A stretch of 64,000 nt of DNA, taken from assembly GCF_900110205.1 (NCBI RefSeq), contig NZ_FOCV01000004.1:243295-307294 (forward strand), written 5' to 3'. Shown here piece by piece: positions 18,630-27,860 of the stretch. Origin of the DNA: Rhizobium tibeticum. GTDB taxonomy: Bacteria; Pseudomonadota; Alphaproteobacteria; Rhizobiales; Rhizobiaceae. The notes below the pieces were generated by a model. That model made no database searches, had not been told where the DNA came from, and worked only from the letters and a program-made list of their open reading frames with translations. Both the position numbers and the translations under genes were made by a program. Numbering within the stretch: the stretch's first letter is position 1; every line of letters starts with the position of its first letter.

Positions 18630-19475
18630 ATGACGTCAGCTGTATTGGCTGCAAGTGGTGGGGTGAAGCAGGTCATCTGCATAAGCTGGGGAACCAAGTA
18701 CGGCGCCCCCTTCATCAACCGTCTCTACGCCATGGTGAAGCGCAACATTACGCCGCCCTTCACTTTCACTTGCTTTACCGACGACCGCGCCGGCTTGAAT
18801 CCAGAAATCCTCTGCGAGGACCTGCCGCCGCTGGATGTCGAGAACATGCCGGTGAGGACGAAGGGCATCTGGCCCAAGGGGCGGCTTTGGGGTCCGAAGC
18901 TTGGAAGTTTGAGCGGCCCGGTTCTGTTCCTGGACCTCGATCTGGTGATTGTCGGCTCTCTCGACTCGTTCTTCGAGGTTGGCGAACCGGATGACGTCAT
19001 CCTGTCGCGCAACCAGACGACGCCGTTCGAACGCCTCGGGCAGACCTCTCTCTTCCGCTTCCCGGTCGGCAAGCTTGTTCCGTTGCAGGAGACGTTCCGC
19101 GCCGATCCGCAGGGCGTGGCTGACAAGTACGAATTCGAACAGCGCTTCGTGACACGAAATGCGCCCGGTGGCGCAACGTTCTTTCCCCGCCGCTGGGTCC
19201 TGCACTTCAGGCAGGATTGCCGCTGGCCTTTCCCTCTGAATTATTTCCTGACACCGCGCCTTCCCGCGAACGCCCGGGTGATCCTCTTTCCACGCGATTT
19301 TCATCCGCAGTTCGCGGTCGAAGGGCGCTTCGGTCTGAAGGGGCGTGCCGCGCCGCCGCTTGATCACATCTCGCATATGTTCGATCCCGAGCGCAGGAGA
19401 AACAAGTCGCTGTTTCGTTATCTGCGCCATTATATCCGCCCAACGCCATGGGTGGCCGACCACTGGCGCGAGTAA
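18630..19475 (+). CDS. glycosyltransferase-like protein
   Basis: 281 residues resembling GT-A fold transferases of the GT8/GT32 kind. ICISWGTKYGAPFINRLYAMVKRN is the nucleotide-sugar start, WGPKLGSL..GPVLFLDLDLVIVGSLD carries a DLD metal motif, and a C-terminal half contains HFRQDCRWPFPLNY. Sugar donor and acceptor are unknown. The ATG at 18630 is chosen with AGGAG 9 nt upstream; a GTG 21 bp earlier is possible. It sits between the regulator and the L,D-transpeptidase, so an envelope role is a reasonable guess. Confidence 0.75.
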   Translation: MTSAVLAASGGVKQVICISWGTKYGAPFINRLYAMVKRNITPPFTFTCFTDDRAGLNPEILCEDLPPLDVENMPVRTKGIWPKGRLWGPKLGSLSGPVLFLDLDLVIVGSLDSFFEVGEPDDVILSRNQTTPFERLGQTSLFRFPVGKLVPLQETFRADPQGVADKYEFEQRFVTRNAPGGATFFPRRWVLHFRQDCRWPFPLNYFLTPRLPANARVILFPRDFHPQFAVEGRFGLKGRAAPPLDHISHMFDPERRRNKSLFRYLRHYIRPTPWVADHWRE

Positions 19476-19861
19476 TCCGGACCCCGTCGGCGATTTCGTG
19501 ACATCTTTGCAACGCATGGCAGGCAAGCATAATCGCCTGTATTCAAGCCGTTTTTTAGCCGCTATTAACCGCCACATTCTGAGGATCGGTATGGTTTTTC
19601 GCGCATCGCCCGCCACCGACGGTTGAGCGTGGTGCAGGGCGACACGAATTGGCCATATTAGCATGTCAGCGGAAATACACGGCAAATGGCGCTTCCCAAT
19701 TGAGGTCCGATAACCTCGCGCTCCCTGCTTGCGATCACGTGATCGCCGGCAGAGAGATTGTGCGATGCGCCGTGGCGACGGGTTGATAGAGATTTGCGTT
19801 CTCGCAGGGATAGCGAAGGCCGCCGGTCTTACAAGCAGCGGCAATTTAGTGGTTGGGATGA
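19476..19861. other. 386-bp upstream region of the L,D-transpeptidase gene
   Basis: No convincing gene. It contains a perfect 16-bp palindrome (19731-19746) and a short GAGGT/ACCTC inverted repeat near 19702-19717. It presumably holds the transpeptidase promoter; I could not place -35/-10 boxes with confidence. Confidence 0.5.
19731..19746. promoter_or_regulatory. 16-bp perfect palindrome, candidate operator
   Basis: GCGATCACGTGATCGC is perfectly self-complementary and lies 116 bp before the L,D-transpeptidase start. The size suits a dimeric regulator such as a MarR protein; binding by the nearby LdtR-like protein is only a guess. Confidence 0.4.
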
Positions 19862-21166
19862 ATGTCGAAGAAAATCGGAATTGAAGCTTTCTCTCGTCGC
19901 GCGTTTCTGACGTCTGCGGCAATGGTTGGCGCGGGCGCCCTGGCAGCCCCCGCATTCGCGCAATCGGCCATCGATTCGCTCATCAATGCTCCGCAGCGCG
20001 GCGATTGGGACGACCAGTTCGATGCGAAGGCTGCATCCCGCACGGCGACAGCCGTCGTTTCGAACACGCCGATTCTCGGGCCGCAGTCGGTGCCGAGCAT
20101 CCAGCAGGCGATCGCCCAGTATCAGCAGATCGCTTCCGCGGGCGGCTGGCCGGAAGTGAGCCCAAGCCAGCAGCGTCTGCAGATCGGTGTGACTGATCCG
20201 GCCGTCCAGAGCCTTCGTCAGCGCCTGATTATCACCGGCGACCTGCCACGCGAAGCGGGCATTTCCAGCGCATTCGACTCTTATGTCGACGGCGCCGTCA
20301 AGCGCTTCCAGGCGCGCCACGGCCTTCCGGCTGACGGTGTCATCGGCGAGTTCACCTTGAAGGCCATGAACATTCCGGCTGACGTTCGTCTGCAGCAACT
20401 CAACACCAACCTCATCCGCATTCAGACGTTCCCGGAAGAACTGGGACGCCGCCATGTGATGGTCAACATTCCGGCGGCTTATGTCGAGGCGGTCGAAGAC
20501 GGCAGCGTTGCCACGCGCCATGCAGCCGTCGTCGGCCGCATCAGCCGTCCCACGCATCTCGTCAACTCGAAGATCTACGAGGTCATCCTCAATCCGTACT
20601 GGACGGCACCGCGTTCGATCGTCGAAAAGGACATCGTGCCGCTGATGCGCAAGGATCCGACCTACCTCGAGAAGAATGCCATTCGCCTGATTGACGGCAA
20701 GGGCAATGAGGTGGCGCCGGAAACGGTCGACTGGAATGCCGAGAAGGCGCCAAACCTGATGTTCCGTCAGGACCCAGGCAAGACCAACGCGATGGCCTCC
20801 ACGAAGATCAATTTCTACAACAAGAACGGCGAGTACATGCATGACACGCCGCAGCAGGGCCTTTTCAACAAGCTCATGCGCTTTGAGTCCTCCGGTTGTG
20901 TCCGCGTTCAGAATGTTCGCGACCTGACGACGTGGTTGCTTCGCGAGACCTCGCCGTGGTCGCGCCAGCAGATGGAGCAGGTCATCACGACCCGCGTCAA
21001 CACGCCGATCAAACTCGCTGAAGAAGTGCCGGTTTACTTCGTTTACATCTCAGCCTGGGGCATGCCCGATGGCGTCGTGCAGTTCCGCGACGATATCTAC
21101 CAGCTCGATGGCAATGCCGAGCTCGCGCTCGACACGACGGCGGGCACCGAGCAGCCGGTTCAGTAG
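19862..21166 (+). CDS. ldtP: L,D-transpeptidase (YkuD), Tat/Sec-exported, LdtP-like
   Basis: Periplasmic enzyme making 3-3 peptidoglycan cross-links or attaching proteins to the wall. The 434-residue protein starts with a twin-arginine-like signal (FSRRAFLTSAAMVGAG). A peptidoglycan-binding domain follows near 110-175 (SYVDGAVKRFQARHGLPADGVIGEFT), then the YkuD catalytic domain with MHDTPQQGLF and the active cysteine in SSGCVRVQN. Length and order match YcbB/LdtP-type enzymes. The symbol is inferred from the nearby LdtR-like regulator. A clear terminator follows. Confidence 0.9.
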   Translation: MSKKIGIEAFSRRAFLTSAAMVGAGALAAPAFAQSAIDSLINAPQRGDWDDQFDAKAASRTATAVVSNTPILGPQSVPSIQQAIAQYQQIASAGGWPEVSPSQQRLQIGVTDPAVQSLRQRLIITGDLPREAGISSAFDSYVDGAVKRFQARHGLPADGVIGEFTLKAMNIPADVRLQQLNTNLIRIQTFPEELGRRHVMVNIPAAYVEAVEDGSVATRHAAVVGRISRPTHLVNSKIYEVILNPYWTAPRSIVEKDIVPLMRKDPTYLEKNAIRLIDGKGNEVAPETVDWNAEKAPNLMFRQDPGKTNAMASTKINFYNKNGEYMHDTPQQGLFNKLMRFESSGCVRVQNVRDLTTWLLRETSPWSRQQMEQVITTRVNTPIKLAEEVPVYFVYISAWGMPDGVVQFRDDIYQLDGNAELALDTTAGTEQPVQ

Positions 21167-21186
21167 CTTCATGCATTTGAATTGTG

Positions 21187-21214
21187 AAACCGCGCTGGGA
21201 GGCGCGGTTTTTTT
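21187..21214 (+). terminator. Rho-independent terminator of the L,D-transpeptidase gene
   Basis: AAACCGCG, an 8-nt loop and CGCGGTTT are followed by T residues, 20 bp past the stop. Confidence 0.92.
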
Positions 21215-21381
21215 GTGTTTCCGTCCCTCTGCTGGATTCCTGTGATAAGCACAGTGAGGTAGAGGTGAGCTAGGCGCGGTCTTTGTTGCGCGTAGATTGC
21301 CTAGCAAATGTCGTTCTTCGTATTGCCCTTGACAGGGCGGGACGCTAATACCTTCGCGCATTCCAGTTGAGGAGCCCGCCG

Positions 21382-22680
21382 ATGACAAATGCTTCCACCC
21401 AGACCTTCTTCAATCGTTCGCTTGCCGATACCGATCCGGACATCTTCGGCGCGATCGAAAAGGAGCTCGGTCGCCAGCGGCATGAGATCGAGCTCATCGC
21501 CTCCGAAAACATCGTGTCTCGTGCGGTGCTGGAAGCCCAGGGCTCCATCATGACGAACAAGTATGCCGAGGGATATCCGGGCAAGCGCTATTACGGCGGC
21601 TGCCAGTTCGTCGACATTGCCGAAGAACTGGCGATCGAACGCGCCAAGAAGCTCTTCGGCGTCAACTTCGCCAACGTTCAGCCGAACTCGGGTTCGCAGA
21701 TGAACCAGGCCGTGTTCCTCGCGTTGCTGCAGCCGGGCGACACCTTCATGGGCCTCGACCTCAACTCGGGCGGTCACCTGACGCATGGCTCGCCGGTCAA
21801 CATGTCCGGCAAGTGGTTCAACGTCGTCTCCTACGGCGTCCGCGAAGGCGACAACCTGCTCGACATGGACGAGGTCGCCCGCAAGGCGCAAGAGCACAAG
21901 CCGAAGCTCATCATCGCCGGCGGCACTGCTTATTCCCGTATCTGGGACTGGAAGCGCTTCCGCGAGATCGCTGACTCCGTTGGCGCGTACCTCATGGTTG
22001 ATATGGCTCACATCGCCGGTCTCGTTGCAGGTGGCCAGCATCCGTCGCCGTTCCCGCATTGCCACGTTGCCACGACCACGACCCACAAGTCGCTGCGCGG
22101 CCCGCGCGGTGGTGTGATCCTGACCAACGACGAGGATCTGGCGAAGAAGTTCAACTCGGCCGTCTTCCCGGGTCTCCAGGGCGGTCCGCTGATGCACATC
22201 ATCGCAGCCAAGGCCGTTGCCTTCGGCGAAGCGCTTCAGCCTGAGTTCAAGGACTATGCGGCCCAGATCGTCAAGAACGCCAGGGCGCTTGCCGAAACGC
22301 TGATCGCCGGTGGCCTCGACGTCGTCTCCGGCGGCACCGACAACCACCTGATGCTCGTCGACCTTCGCAAGAAGAATGCGACCGGCAAGCGGGCGGAAGC
22401 CGCACTTGGCCGCGCCTACGTCACCTGCAACAAGAACGGCATTCCGTTCGATCCTGAAAAGCCCTTCGTTACCTCGGGCGTCCGTCTCGGCGCACCGGCC
22501 GGCACGACGCGCGGCTTCAAGGAAGCGGAATTCAAGGAAATCGGCAACCTCATCGTCGAGGTTCTCGATGGCCTGAAGGTCGCCAACTCCGACGAAGGCA
22601 ACGCCGCCGTCGAAGCCGCAGTACGTGGCAAGGTGATGAACCTCACCAACCGCTTCCCAATGTACGACTACATCGTCTAA
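21382..22680 (+). CDS. glyA: serine hydroxymethyltransferase
   Basis: PLP enzyme converting serine and tetrahydrofolate to glycine and 5,10-methylene-THF. 432 residues; [32 protein letters not shown] and the PLP-lysine motif [14 protein letters not shown] are all present. GAGGAG precedes the ATG at 21382; the TTG 15 bp upstream would fall on the ribosome binding site. First gene of a tight run with nrdR, ribD and ribE. Confidence 0.97.
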   Translation: MTNASTQTFFNRSLADTDPDIFGAIEKELGRQRHEIELIASENIVSRAVLEAQGSIMTNKYAEGYPGKRYYGGCQFVDIAEELAIERAKKLFGVNFANVQPNSGSQMNQAVFLALLQPGDTFMGLDLNSGGHLTHGSPVNMSGKWFNVVSYGVREGDNLLDMDEVARKAQEHKPKLIIAGGTAYSRIWDWKRFREIADSVGAYLMVDMAHIAGLVAGGQHPSPFPHCHVATTTTHKSLRGPRGGVILTNDEDLAKKFNSAVFPGLQGGPLMHIIAAKAVAFGEALQPEFKDYAAQIVKNARALAETLIAGGLDVVSGGTDNHLMLVDLRKKNATGKRAEAALGRAYVTCNKNGIPFDPEKPFVTSGVRLGAPAGTTRGFKEAEFKEIGNLIVEVLDGLKVANSDEGNAAVEAAVRGKVMNLTNRFPMYDYIV

Positions 22681-22689
22681 GGATAGCGC

Positions 22690-23166
22690 ATGCGCTGCCC
22701 ATTCTGCGGATCGGAAGACACACAGGTCAAGGATTCACGCCCGGCGGAGGACAACACGTCCATCCGCCGGAGGCGTATCTGTCCCGACTGTGGCGGTCGC
22801 TTCACGACCTTTGAGCGCGTGCAGTTGCGGGAACTGATGGTGTCGAAGAAGACTGGCCGCAAGGTACCGTTCGATCGCGACAAGTTGGTGCGTTCTTTCG
22901 AGATCGCGTTGCGCAAACGCCCCGTCGACCGCGACCGAATCGAGCGCGCGGTCTCCGGTATAGTTCGACGGCTCGAAAGCTCCGGCGAAGTCGAGATCAG
23001 CTCCGAGCAGATCGGCCTGCAAGTGCTCGAGGCGCTAAAGAGCCTCGATGATGTCGGCTTCGTTCGCTACGCCTCGGTCTATCGGGACTTCTCGCACGCC
23101 GAGGATTTCGAGAAAGTCATTTCCGAGATCAACGCAAAGATCGCTCGCGATCCCCTGGACAACTAG
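22690..23166 (+). CDS. nrdR: transcriptional repressor NrdR
   Basis: ATP/dATP-sensing zinc-ribbon repressor of ribonucleotide reductase genes, 158 residues. The N-terminal zinc ribbon [15 protein letters not shown]...[12 protein letters not shown] is intact, followed by the ATP-cone domain ([19 protein letters not shown]). It begins 9 bp after glyA and is followed 3 bp later by ribD, so these form one operon. Confidence 0.97.
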   Translation: MRCPFCGSEDTQVKDSRPAEDNTSIRRRRICPDCGGRFTTFERVQLRELMVSKKTGRKVPFDRDKLVRSFEIALRKRPVDRDRIERAVSGIVRRLESSGEVEISSEQIGLQVLEALKSLDDVGFVRYASVYRDFSHAEDFEKVISEINAKIARDPLDN

Positions 23167-23169
23167 CCC

Positions 23170-24279
23170 ATGAGCGCTTCGGATGACGACGCGCGTTTCA
23201 TGCAAGAGGCGATCCGCCTGGGTCTCCTGCATCTCGGCCAGACATTCACCAATCCGTCGGTCGGCTGCGTCATCGTGCTTGACGGGCAGATCGTCGGCCG
23301 TGGAGTGACGGCAGTTGGCGGGCGACCGCATGCCGAGCCGCAGGCATTGGCCGAAGCCGGCGAATTGGCGCGGGGGGCCACTGCCTACGTGACGCTGGAA
23401 CCCTGCTCGCATTACGGCAAGACGCCGCCCTGCGCCGAGGCGCTGATTGCCTATGGCGTCGGTCGCGTCGTCATCAGCGTGACCGATCCGGACCCGCGTG
23501 TTTCGGGTAGGGGTATTGCCAGATTGCGCGATGCCGGGATCGAGGTCGAGTCCGGGATTCTCGAAGATGAAGGCAAGCGCTCGCTCGCTGCCTATCTCAC
23601 GCGGCAGACGAAGAACCGGCCCTATGTGACTCTCAAGCTTGCGGTTTCCGCCGATGGCATGATCGGGAAAAAGGGCGAGGGGCAGATCGCAATCACCGGT
23701 CCTGCCGCACGCGCTGAGGTCCAGAAGCTGCGCGCTGAAACCGATGCGATTCTGGTTGGGATCGGCACGGCTATCGCCGACGATCCCTTGCTGACGGTTC
23801 GCACGCCTGGCCTTGAGACGCGATCGCCGATCCGCGTCGTGCTGGACGAAAATCTGTCCTTGCCGTTAGACAGCAGGCTGGTGACCACCGCAAGGGAGGT
23901 GCCGGTCATCGTCGTCGCAACCGAGCCGCCCCACTTCGACAACAGCGGGGACGAGGCTTTCCTCGCACGTCGCGCAGCGCTGGATCGGGCAGGTGTCGAA
24001 ATCGTCCAATGCAATCCCAACCGCCTGGACGAGCTGCTGCCCGCACTCGCATCGCGCGGCATTTCCTCGCTTGTCGTAGAAGGTGGCCAGCGGACGGCGA
24101 AGCTCTTCCTTGATGCCGGATACGTCGATCGCATTCTCTTCTACCGGGGACCGGTCGTGATCGGGCAGGACGGTATTGAATCGCCGGTGACGACGACCGA
24201 TATGCCATCGGGCTTCCTGCACAAGGGCACCTTCATGTTTGGCGACGATCGCCTGGACGAGTACGAAAGAGAGCTTTGA
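23170..24279 (+). CDS. ribD: riboflavin biosynthesis bifunctional deaminase/reductase
   Basis: Catalyses deamination and side-chain reduction of the pyrimidine intermediate in riboflavin synthesis. The 369-residue protein has an N-terminal zinc deaminase (HAEPQAL and PCSHYGKTPPCAEAL supply the zinc ligands) and a C-terminal reductase domain from about 148 (RPYVTLKLAVSADGMIG; VEGGQRTAKLF). Its TGA overlaps the ATG of ribE by one base. Confidence 0.96.
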   Translation: MSASDDDARFMQEAIRLGLLHLGQTFTNPSVGCVIVLDGQIVGRGVTAVGGRPHAEPQALAEAGELARGATAYVTLEPCSHYGKTPPCAEALIAYGVGRVVISVTDPDPRVSGRGIARLRDAGIEVESGILEDEGKRSLAAYLTRQTKNRPYVTLKLAVSADGMIGKKGEGQIAITGPAARAEVQKLRAETDAILVGIGTAIADDPLLTVRTPGLETRSPIRVVLDENLSLPLDSRLVTTAREVPVIVVATEPPHFDNSGDEAFLARRAALDRAGVEIVQCNPNRLDELLPALASRGISSLVVEGGQRTAKLFLDAGYVDRILFYRGPVVIGQDGIESPVTTTDMPSGFLHKGTFMFGDDRLDEYEREL

Positions 24280-24899
24280 TGTTTACCGGAATTGTTACCG
24301 ACGTCGGCACGATCGAATCCGTTTCCCCGTTGAAGGAAGGCATCAAGCTGCGTGTCGCCACTGCCTATGATCCGGCGACGATCGACATGGGCGCCTCGAT
24401 CTCCCACTCCGGCATCTGCCTGACGGTGACCGGCTTGCCTAGCGACGGCAGCAACGGCTGCTGGTTCGAGGTTGAAGCCTGGGAGGAAGCGCTGCGTTTG
24501 ACGACCGTCGGGACGTGGAAGGAAGGAAGCCGCATCAATCTCGAGCGCTCTCTGAAGATCGGCGATGAGCTCGGCGGTCACATCGTTTCCGGGCATGTCG
24601 ACGGCAAAGCCGAGATCCTCTCCGTCACCGAAGAGGGCGATGCGACGCGCTTTCGCCTGCGGGCGCCCGAGCATCTCGCCAAGTTCGTCGCACCCAAAGG
24701 CTCTATAGCCCTCGACGGCACATCGCTCACCGTCAACGCGGTTGATGGCACCGATTTCGACGTGCTGCTGATCCGTCATACGCTCGAGGTCACGACCTGG
24801 GGCGAGCGCAAGGCCGGAGATTTCGTCAATTTCGAAGTCGACACCATGGCGCGGTACGCCGCTAGGTTGGCTGAGTTCCCGACCGCGAAAGCAGAATGA
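24279..24899 (+). CDS. ribE: riboflavin synthase, alpha chain
   Basis: Dismutates two 6,7-dimethyl-8-ribityllumazine molecules to riboflavin. 206 residues with the MFTGIVTDVG start and two lumazine-binding repeats (first ending ~95, second from GGHIVSGHVDGKAEI). The start overlaps the ribD stop (TGATG). The last 38 bp overlap the convergent acetyltransferase gene. The downstream pathway gene ribH lies 1.8 kb away beyond three opposing genes. Confidence 0.95.
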   Translation: MFTGIVTDVGTIESVSPLKEGIKLRVATAYDPATIDMGASISHSGICLTVTGLPSDGSNGCWFEVEAWEEALRLTTVGTWKEGSRINLERSLKIGDELGGHIVSGHVDGKAEILSVTEEGDATRFRLRAPEHLAKFVAPKGSIALDGTSLTVNAVDGTDFDVLLIRHTLEVTTWGERKAGDFVNFEVDTMARYAARLAEFPTAKAE

Positions 24900-25398
24900 C
24901 CTCTCCATTGTAGTTGCATCGCTGGATTTCGCGGAAGCCGAGCTTACGTGCGAGGCGCAGCGAAGCGTCGTTCCCCGGGTCGATGATGCAGGTCATGGGT
25001 TTGGAGGGGAAGCGTTTTTCCGCCCAGGCGATCAGCGCGGTCAGCGCTTCGCAGGCGTAGCCGCGGCCTTGCGCGCAGGGCATGATACCCCAACCCGTTT
25101 CCAAGGTGCCTTCCGTGGAGACCGGATGCATGTCCCGCTTCATGTCAAGAAAGCCTGCTTCCCCGATGAAGCGTCCTGACTGCTTTTCCTCGATCGCCAG
25201 AAACCCAAAACCCATGTGATGCCACATGCCGGCGACGCGAAGCAGGCGTGCCCAGGCCTGCTCGCGGGTGCAGGGCACACCCCCGATGAAGCGCACCACC
25301 GCTTCGTCGCTCCACATCGTCTGGTAGTCCTCGAAATCGTCGACGGTATGCGGCCGCAGCAACAGCCGCTCGGTCTCGATGGTCAAAATGCTAGTCAT
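24862..25398 (-). CDS. GNAT N-acetyltransferase (RimJ/RimL type)
   Basis: 178-residue acetyl-CoA-dependent acetyltransferase. ETERLLLRPHTVDDFEDY is the RimJ/L-like first strand, and GWGIMPCAQGRGYACEALTALIAWA contains the acetyl-CoA pyrophosphate-binding Q/RxxGxG/A motif, followed by NDASLRLARKLGF. The substrate is unknown. AGGAGAG lies about 10 nt before the ATG at 25398. It overlaps ribE tail to tail by 38 bp. Confidence 0.87.
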   Translation of the reverse strand: MTSILTIETERLLLRPHTVDDFEDYQTMWSDEAVVRFIGGVPCTREQAWARLLRVAGMWHHMGFGFLAIEEKQSGRFIGEAGFLDMKRDMHPVSTEGTLETGWGIMPCAQGRGYACEALTALIAWAEKRFPSKPMTCIIDPGNDASLRLARKLGFREIQRCNYNGEVILLSRSGTQPT

Positions 25399-25423
25399 TT
25401 CGAAATGCTCTCCTGAGTGGGCA

Positions 25424-25927
25424 TCATGCACCGGGCTCCCCATCCCAATAATCCAGGTTGCTGCTTTCGCTGCCGATGAAGCGAAAGCGGTTCATTTGCG
25501 CTCCGTCGCGATTGGTCTTGGCAAGAAATTTGCCGGAATCCGGATATTCGACAATCTCGGTCTTCGCCATTGTCGAGATGCCGAGGTAAATGAGAGGCGT
25601 CGAACCTGTGTTGATGATCTGGTGGGCGGTCTCTTGTCCCCCGGCTGGCGCACCAAGCGTGTCGCCCTTCCGGATTGGATAGCGGTCAGGACCGAAACGA
25701 TACTCGCCGGTGCCTTCAATAACGAAGAACAGTTCATCCTCCACATGATGGTTGTGGAACGGACAGCTCGATTTGCCGGGCGGCACTTCATTATAGCTTA
25801 TGCCAAGACCGGCGAGACCGAGAAGCGACCCGAACGAGACATCTGCGCTCTCGTACAGATCTCCTTGCTTCCAATGCTCAAGCTTCACATCGGCGACGTT
25901 GATCACTGGCTTCGATACGCTGGACAT
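25424..25927 (-). CDS. cupin-domain protein
   Basis: 167 residues with a single cupin barrel: PFHNHHVEDELFFVIEGTGEYRFG (motif 1, metal His/Glu) and GDTLGAPAGGQETAHQIINTG (motif 2). Probably metal-binding; no reaction can be assigned. AGGAGGAG lies 6 nt before the ATG at 25927. It ends 25 bp before the acetyltransferase start, so the two may be co-transcribed. Confidence 0.88.
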   Translation of the reverse strand: MSSVSKPVINVADVKLEHWKQGDLYESADVSFGSLLGLAGLGISYNEVPPGKSSCPFHNHHVEDELFFVIEGTGEYRFGPDRYPIRKGDTLGAPAGGQETAHQIINTGSTPLIYLGISTMAKTEIVEYPDSGKFLAKTNRDGAQMNRFRFIGSESSNLDYWDGEPGA

Positions 25928-26025
25928 TTGCTCCTCCTGTTTCCGGGGAGGAGGCACCATCCTGCGGAAAAATACAACCGCAAAGCATAATATCGGGCGA
26001 CAGCCTTCTGCTGCCGCCCTTGCTT

Positions 26026-26376
26026 TTATCGATAGTAGACGGTGATACCGCCATCCGCGGCCTGGTCGGCATTGACGATGTTACCCAACAAGACGCCTCT
26101 GGCGTTGAGTTGATGCACAAGAGGCTTGTTGACGGCAATGGCGGCGCGGATCATTTGGATGTCGTTCAGGCTGCGTGCGGCAAAGGACTTGGGGTCACCG
26201 ATACTTCCCGAGCCGCCGTGATCGTACACCTGCCGAACATCGAGATTGCCGCCTCTGAAGCTGCGCAGCGTTCGTTCGATGCCCGACGGGGTATTCCTAT
26301 CGAGACTTTCCGCACGGTCGGCGCCTGCAAAGGCGAGAGTGGCGACTGCGGAGGCGATGGCGGCAACGCGATTCAT
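26026..26376 (-). CDS. small secreted protein of unknown function
   Basis: 116 residues with a signal peptide of about 22 residues (MNRVAAIASAVATLAFAGADRAE). The mature part has no cysteine and no motif I recognise. It is the first of three minus-strand genes that separate ribDE from ribH. Confidence 0.65.
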   Translation of the reverse strand: MNRVAAIASAVATLAFAGADRAESLDRNTPSGIERTLRSFRGGNLDVRQVYDHGGSGSIGDPKSFAARSLNDIQMIRAAIAVNKPLVHQLNARGVLLGNIVNADQAADGGITVYYR

Positions 26377-26711
26377 GGGAGTATCCTTTCATCTGCTCTG
26401 ACGATCGGTTGTCGGCAGTGGATCGTCAGCGTTACGCAGGTGAAATTGGTGTCGGGATGATCCGCCTTCAACTGATAAGTATCTGGGTTTTAGTTACAAA
26501 TTGTTCATGCGGATCGCCCTTCATTTGCCATCTTCGAGGCGCCGGGAAGCTGTCGCGGCAAGGCGATGCGAGGATCGTCCACCCTGCCTTTGCCGTGATT
26601 CCAAGATTTCGCATCCAATCCATGTTCGGAATTTGCTTGCCATTCGGGTCGCGGCGTGTTTTGACCGCGGCCTGCCGAATGGCGAAGTCCTCTAGCTACC
26701 CAAGGTGAAGC
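26377..26711. other. 335-bp intergenic region before ribH
   Basis: Divergent region between the small secreted protein and ribH. I looked for an FMN riboswitch and did not find its conserved core. No other structured element is evident. Confidence 0.5.
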
Positions 26712-27167
26712 ATGGCGCGAGAAACCGCTCCCCACATTCTGATCGTTGAAGCACGCTTCTACGACGACATGGCCGATGCCTTGCTTGAAGGCGCGACTTT
26801 CGCGTTGAAAGAGGCCGGCGCGACCTACGAGGTCGTCACCGTTCCCGGCGCTCTCGAAATTCCGGCGGCGATTGCCATGGCGCTCGACGGAGCAGATAAT
26901 GACGGTACGCAGTACGACGGGTACGTCGCACTTGGCATGGTTATCCGTGGCGAGACGTATCATTTCGACATCGTGTCGAATGAATCCTCGCGTGCGCTGA
27001 TGGATCTGGCAGTGAGCGAGTCCATTGCCATTGGCAATGGTATTCTGACGGTGGAAAATGACGATCAGGCATGGGCTCGTGCCCGCCGTTCGGACAAGGA
27101 CAAGGGCGGTTTTGCCGCCCGCGCAGCTCTCACGATGATCGAGCTGAAGAAGAGATTGGGTGCATAA
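26712..27167 (+). CDS. ribH: 6,7-dimethyl-8-ribityllumazine synthase
   Basis: Condenses the RibD-derived pyrimidine with 3,4-dihydroxy-2-butanone 4-phosphate, the step before riboflavin synthase. 151 residues; [15 protein letters not shown], the [11 protein letters not shown] substrate loop, [14 protein letters not shown] with the catalytic histidine, and [21 protein letters not shown] precedes the ATG. It is followed 3 bp later by nusB. Confidence 0.96.
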   Translation: MARETAPHILIVEARFYDDMADALLEGATFALKEAGATYEVVTVPGALEIPAAIAMALDGADNDGTQYDGYVALGMVIRGETYHFDIVSNESSRALMDLAVSESIAIGNGILTVENDDQAWARARRSDKDKGGFAARAALTMIELKKRLGA

Positions 27168-27170
27168 CGA

Positions 27171-27653
27171 ATGAGCAACGAAAACTCGGAGCGTCCCGTC
27201 AAGACCGCGAACCAGCGAGGCGCTGCGCGCCTGGCTGCCGTTCAGGCGCTCTACCAGATGGATATTGGCGGCACCGGCGTCCTGGAAATCGTCGCCGAGT
27301 ACGAGGCGCATCGCCTCGGCCAGGAACTCGACGGCGAGACCTATCTGAAGGCCGACCCCTCCTGGTTTCGCTCCATCGTCTCCGGGGTCGTGCGAGAACA
27401 GCGTCGACTCGATCCGCTGATCGCGTCCGCTCTTCAGGACGACTGGGCGCTGTCGCGTCTCGATAGCACGGTTCGCGCGATCCTGCGTGCCGGCGTGTTC
27501 GAGATCCTCGATCGCAAGGATGTTCCCGTCGCGGTCATCGTGACGGAATACGTCGAGATCGCCCAGGCCTTCTTTAGCGAAGATGAGCCGAAGCTCGTTA
27601 ATGCGGTGCTTGACCGCATCGCGAAGCAGGTTCGCGGCGAAGCCAAGAAGTAG
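27171..27653 (+). CDS. nusB: transcription antitermination factor NusB
   Basis: RNA-binding factor that pairs with NusE (S10) at boxA during rRNA antitermination. 160 residues, helical; [39 protein letters not shown] core and [17 protein letters not shown]. It forms a pair with ribH, as commonly seen in bacteria. Confidence 0.95.
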   Translation: MSNENSERPVKTANQRGAARLAAVQALYQMDIGGTGVLEIVAEYEAHRLGQELDGETYLKADPSWFRSIVSGVVREQRRLDPLIASALQDDWALSRLDSTVRAILRAGVFEILDRKDVPVAVIVTEYVEIAQAFFSEDEPKLVNAVLDRIAKQVRGEAKK

Positions 27654-27814
27654 CGTTCTGCCGGGGCTGTGGCCCCGACCTCCAGAAACTCCCGGTTCCC
27701 ATTGTGCTGCAAGGGCTTTTGGCGTTTGCGGGCTTGACGCGCCGTTTTCCTCCACGCAATCTCCTCGCGGCGTTGCAGCATTTCTGTGGGAGGAAATCGA
27801 GTCGGCGTATTCGC

Positions 27815-27840
27815 AGCCGGAGAGGGAGTGAACTCCGGCT
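27815..27840 (+). promoter_or_regulatory. terminator-like hairpin directly before the hppA ribosome binding site
   Basis: AGCCGGAG and CTCCGGCT are perfect 8-bp arms with a 10-nt loop, followed by CTTTT and then the GGAGG ribosome binding site (27846-27850) of hppA. Position and shape suggest attenuation or translational control, or less likely a leftover terminator of ribH-nusB. Confidence 0.5.
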
Positions 27841-27860
27841 CTTTTGGAGGAAAGAGCGAA

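Noticed and set aside
18636..19955. 439-residue open frame antisense to the glycosyltransferase and into the transpeptidase upstream region
   Set aside because: Arg-rich shadow translation; the sense-strand gene has motifs and a ribosome binding site.
21329..21350. TTGACA plus TAATAC before glyA as a promoter
   Set aside because: The spacer between the two hexamers is only about 10 bp, too short for a sigma70 promoter.
26430..26480. Possible FMN riboswitch ahead of ribH (a GCAGGTGAAATT...GTCGGG stretch)
   Set aside because: Only a few bases resemble the RFN core; the flanking conserved helices and GACCGGCGGT-like segment are missing.
26505..27755. 416-residue open frame antisense to ribH and nusB
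   Set aside because: Covers two certain genes; codon bias belongs to the plus strand.
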